Of a DNA stretch of 17,132 nt, positions 15,044-17,132 are shown piece after piece. Positions within the stretch are counted from its first letter, which is position 1, and each line of letters begins with the position of its first letter. The notes below the pieces were generated by a model. That model did no database searches. It had not been told where the DNA came from and saw only the letters and a program-made list of their open reading frames with translations. Both the position numbers and the translations under genes were made by a program. The DNA is from Flavobacterium sp. (GTDB taxonomy: Bacteria; Bacteroidota; Bacteroidia; Flavobacteriales; Flavobacteriaceae), in the NCBI GenBank assembly GCA_015478765.1, contig JADMKR010000190.1, positions 1-17,132 of the forward strand, given 5' to 3'.

Positions 15044-16192
15044 ATGCATTTCTCGAATATACTCGGACAAGATCACATTAAAAACCATTTGCGTAAAACC
15101 GCCTTCGAGGGCCGGATTCCGCACGCGCAATTATTTGTCGGGCCAGAAGGTTGCGGCACTCTTCCTATGGCGATTGCTTATGCGCAGTATATCCTTTGTC
15201 AGAATACAGGCGATGAAAATACCGGCGGAAACGAGTCCTGCAACGTGCGGTTCCGGAATTTTTCACATCCCGATCTTCATTTTGTCTATCCAACTGTAAC
15301 GACTGAAGACGTCAAAAAACATCCGAAAAGCACCGACTTTTTGTCCGATTGGCGAGAGCTTTTAATGGAAAATGTATACTGCGGACTTTTCGATTGGTAT
15401 CAGAAACTGGGTGTCAATAACAAACAGGGCGAAATCAGGGTAGATGACGCGCAGGAAATACTCCGCCTTCTTTCGTTGAAGTCGTATGAGGGTGGATATA
15501 AAGTCATGATTATTTGGATGGCCGACAAATTGAATGTTCCCGCATCCAATAAATTGCTGAAATTACTTGAAGAACCGCTAGACCAAACGGTATTTATACT
15601 CATCACCGAAAACGAGGAAGATGTTATCCAAACAATCCGTTCCCGTTGTCAGGCACTGCATTTTGGTCCGTTGCCTGAAAAAGTTATAGCCGATTCTTTG
15701 GTTTCACGTGAAAATATGACACCGCGCGAGGCATTGGTCATAGCACGTCAGGCGCAGGGAAACTACAATGCCGCATTGCAACTGATTGCTGAGAATCCGC
15801 AGGAACATCCGTTCGAACAATGGTTTATCGAATGGGTACGGGCGGCTTTTCGGGCAAAAGGAAACGCGGCAGCGATCAACGATCTTTTGCAATGGAGCAA
15901 TCAGATTGCATCGCTGGGCCGCGAAACGCAAAAGCGATTTTTAGATTACTGCGTAGATATGTTCCGACAGGCGTTACTGCTGAATTATCAGGCGCCGACT
16001 TTGGTATATTACGAACCGCGGGTAGAAAACTTTAAACTCGAAAAGTTTGCGTCATTTGTGAACGGTAATAATATTATTCAGATATTCGACGAACTTTCCG
16101 CTGCAATTTACCACATTGAACGCAACGGAAACGCAAAGATTATCCTGACCGATCTGTCAATTAAATTAACACGGTTAATCCATAAAAAATAA
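15044..16192 (+). CDS. holB: DNA polymerase III subunit delta' (clamp loader)
   Basis: Clamp-loader subunit that, with delta and DnaX, opens and loads the sliding clamp at replication forks. The 382-residue protein has an AAA+ fold: GQDHIKNHL and GRIPHAQLFVGPEGCGTLPM at the N-terminus, a degenerate P-loop GPEGCGTL (33-40) without the lysine, as expected for an inactive delta' ATPase site, then KVMIIWMADKLN, NKLLKLLEEP and the TIRSRCQ motif carrying the SRC arginine finger. The ATG at 15044 is favoured because MHFSNILGQ is the usual start of the family, although it leaves almost no leader after the -7 box at 15032-15039. The DoxX gene follows after 5 nt, so the two probably form one transcript. 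Divergent from pgk. Identification is secure. Confidence 0.94.
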   Translation: MHFSNILGQDHIKNHLRKTAFEGRIPHAQLFVGPEGCGTLPMAIAYAQYILCQNTGDENTGGNESCNVRFRNFSHPDLHFVYPTVTTEDVKKHPKSTDFLSDWRELLMENVYCGLFDWYQKLGVNNKQGEIRVDDAQEILRLLSLKSYEGGYKVMIIWMADKLNVPASNKLLKLLEEPLDQTVFILITENEEDVIQTIRSRCQALHFGPLPEKVIADSLVSRENMTPREALVIARQAQGNYNAALQLIAENPQEHPFEQWFIEWVRAAFRAKGNAAAINDLLQWSNQIASLGRETQKRFLDYCVDMFRQALLLNYQAPTLVYYEPRVENFKLEKFASFVNGNNIIQIFDELSAAIYHIERNGNAKIILTDLSIKLTRLIHKK

Positions 16193-16197
16193 AAAAT

Positions 16198-16578
16198 ATG
16201 TACATCGCCGCAACTTTAATTCTTCTTTTCCTTGCCGTAACTTTCATACAATCGGGCTACGATAAAATAATGGATTGGAATGGGAACGTAGGTTGGCTAA
16301 AAGGCCATTTCGCAGAAACGTTTTTAAAAAATCAGGTGCCGGCGGCGCTATTGGTCATTTTACTGCTTGAAGTAATTTCGGGTGTTTTATGCGTTGTGGG
16401 AAGTATTCAGATACTGACAGACAGCGGCAGAAACTACGCCTTTTACGGAGCGGTGTTTTCATGCATCACATTGATTCTTCTGTTACTGGGCCAGCGAGTT
16501 GCGAAAGATTATGACGGCGCCCGAACCATTGCCATTTACTTCATTCCTGCCGTGATGGCTGTTAACTGGCTGAGCTAG
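16198..16578 (+). CDS. DoxX family membrane protein
   Basis: A 126-residue inner-membrane protein with four predicted hydrophobic segments at about residues 2-20, 46-70, 78-98 and 106-125. The N-terminal FIQSGYDKIMDWNGNVGWLKGHF block, where the residues from SGYDKI to WLKGHF are diagnostic, marks the DoxX family, members of which have been tied to quinone or thiol redox chemistry in some bacteria; no exact role can be given here. It starts 5 nt after the holB stop, with an A-rich stretch before the ATG, so cotranscription with holB is likely. Its TAG stop lies in the palindrome CTAG at 16575-16578, which also supplies the TAG of the convergent gene. Family call is firm. Confidence 0.88.
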   Translation: MYIAATLILLFLAVTFIQSGYDKIMDWNGNVGWLKGHFAETFLKNQVPAALLVILLLEVISGVLCVVGSIQILTDSGRNYAFYGAVFSCITLILLLLGQRVAKDYDGARTIAIYFIPAVMAVNWLS

Positions 16579-17132
16579 GCGATCGTCAGACTGGCTTTGT
16601 ACAATTTGAGTTCGTTCCACGTGAATTCATCGCCATATTTTTCTTTCAAACCGTTGAGGCTGTCAGCGTCGTATCCATCGAATGCTTCCTGAAGATTGGC
16701 AATTTTATCGGCAGGCAATACATCCGATATAGCGATATTATTCGACTGTATAAGCTTTGCAATATGGTTGCAGATTGTCTGCGTTGTCAACTTTCTTTCA
16801 GCTGCAATTTCTTTTATCGACATTTCTTTTTGCCACATTTCATACGTTAGCTGCACCGTCGACTTTTTCGGTTCCTTACTCTTTTTCACTTTGTGAATTG
16901 GGATTTCGGAGTCGACTTTATAGCCGCTTTGTTCCAAACTGGCGCGCACGGCAGTTAACTTCTCCAGGCGATAATTCCTGGTGGCAGTGCATTCCAGGTT
17001 TTCCTTATTGATTTCGGCGTTTTCGGAAAGAATTCTAACCATTTGCCGGGCTTTGTGAAGTTCAATGACGCATTTTGTCTGCAGATCTTCTAATTCATAT
17101 AATTCACCCAAAAATGTTTTAGTTTTTTTTGC
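16575..17132 (-). CDS. C-terminal part of a helix-turn-helix-ended protein, probably a PIF1-like helicase (5' end beyond window)
   Basis: The frame is open to the right window edge, so this is the last 185 residues of a larger protein, not a complete small gene; the TTG at 17109-17111 is just an internal leucine codon. The visible part starts AKKTKTFLGELYELEDLQ and ends KASLTIA. About the middle, LTYEMWQKEMSIKEIAAERK and the following TTQTICNHIAKLI form a helix-turn-helix of the HTH_40 kind, found at the C-terminus of some RecQ and PIF1-like DNA helicases. From memory of flavobacterial proteins with this ending I infer a PIF1-like AAA ATPase, but no Walker motifs lie within the window. It is convergent with the DoxX gene, sharing the CTAG of both stops, and no terminator lies between them. 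Confidence 0.75.
   Translation of the reverse strand, partial: AKKTKTFLGELYELEDLQTKCVIELHKARQMVRILSENAEINKENLECTATRNYRLEKLTAVRASLEQSGYKVDSEIPIHKVKKSKEPKKSTVQLTYEMWQKEMSIKEIAAERKLTTQTICNHIAKLIQSNNIAISDVLPADKIANLQEAFDGYDADSLNGLKEKYGDEFTWNELKLYKASLTIA

Noticed and set aside
17109..17111. TTG as start of the right-edge gene
   Set aside because: The frame continues without a stop to the window edge, and upstream codons fit the same protein.

Overview
This 17.1 kb window looks like chromosomal DNA from a member of the Flavobacteriaceae (Bacteroidota), probably Flavobacterium or a close relative. The evidence is the protein set (SufB, HesB/IscA, flavobacterial S8, M1 and S41 peptidases, a DUF4837 lipoprotein, a DoxX protein with a short GYDKI-type N-terminus), the lack of Shine-Dalgarno sequences before starts, and several -7 boxes of the Bacteroidota type TAnnTTTG (2197-2204, 2303-2310, 13667-13674, 14958-14965, 15032-15039). 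Most of the window is housekeeping and envelope genes. I see no phage, CRISPR array, transposase, rRNA or tRNA.

Layout. 1-2166 (minus): part of a suf iron-sulfur assembly operon, read hesB/iscA-like, then a small four-helix-bundle gene, then sufB, which runs off the left edge. The four-helix gene is framed by 30-bp imperfect inverted repeats and looks inserted between the two suf genes. 2333-6825 (plus): a metallo-beta-lactamase-fold hydrolase, a subtilisin-like lipoprotein protease and a secreted M1 aminopeptidase, with intrinsic terminators after the last two. 6826-7168 is a gene-poor spacer. 7169-10131 (plus): rnpA, an S41 carboxyl-terminal processing protease and a protein with two OmpA-like domains, the last two overlapping at ATGA. 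10128-13543 (minus): a LysM-containing MltD-like lytic transglycosylase, a DUF4837 lipoprotein and an ElaA-type acetyltransferase. 13740-14930 (minus): pgk. 15044-16578 (plus): DNA polymerase III delta-prime subunit and a DoxX membrane protein. 16575-17132 (minus): the C-terminal part of a larger protein with a helix-turn-helix end, probably a helicase, cut by the right edge.

Functional themes are Fe-S cluster assembly, envelope proteolysis and peptidoglycan turnover (S8, M1, S41, OmpA-like, lytic transglycosylase), and core information or energy genes (rnpA, holB, pgk). The points most worth a second look are (1) the inverted-repeat-flanked four-helix gene in the suf operon, (2) a strong terminator hairpin whose 3' arm and T-run are the start codon and signal-peptide codons of the DUF4837 gene, (3) a dense set of direct repeats and dyads in front of the lytic transglycosylase gene, and (4) a holB gene that appears to be transcribed without a leader. 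No large undescribed system is evident.
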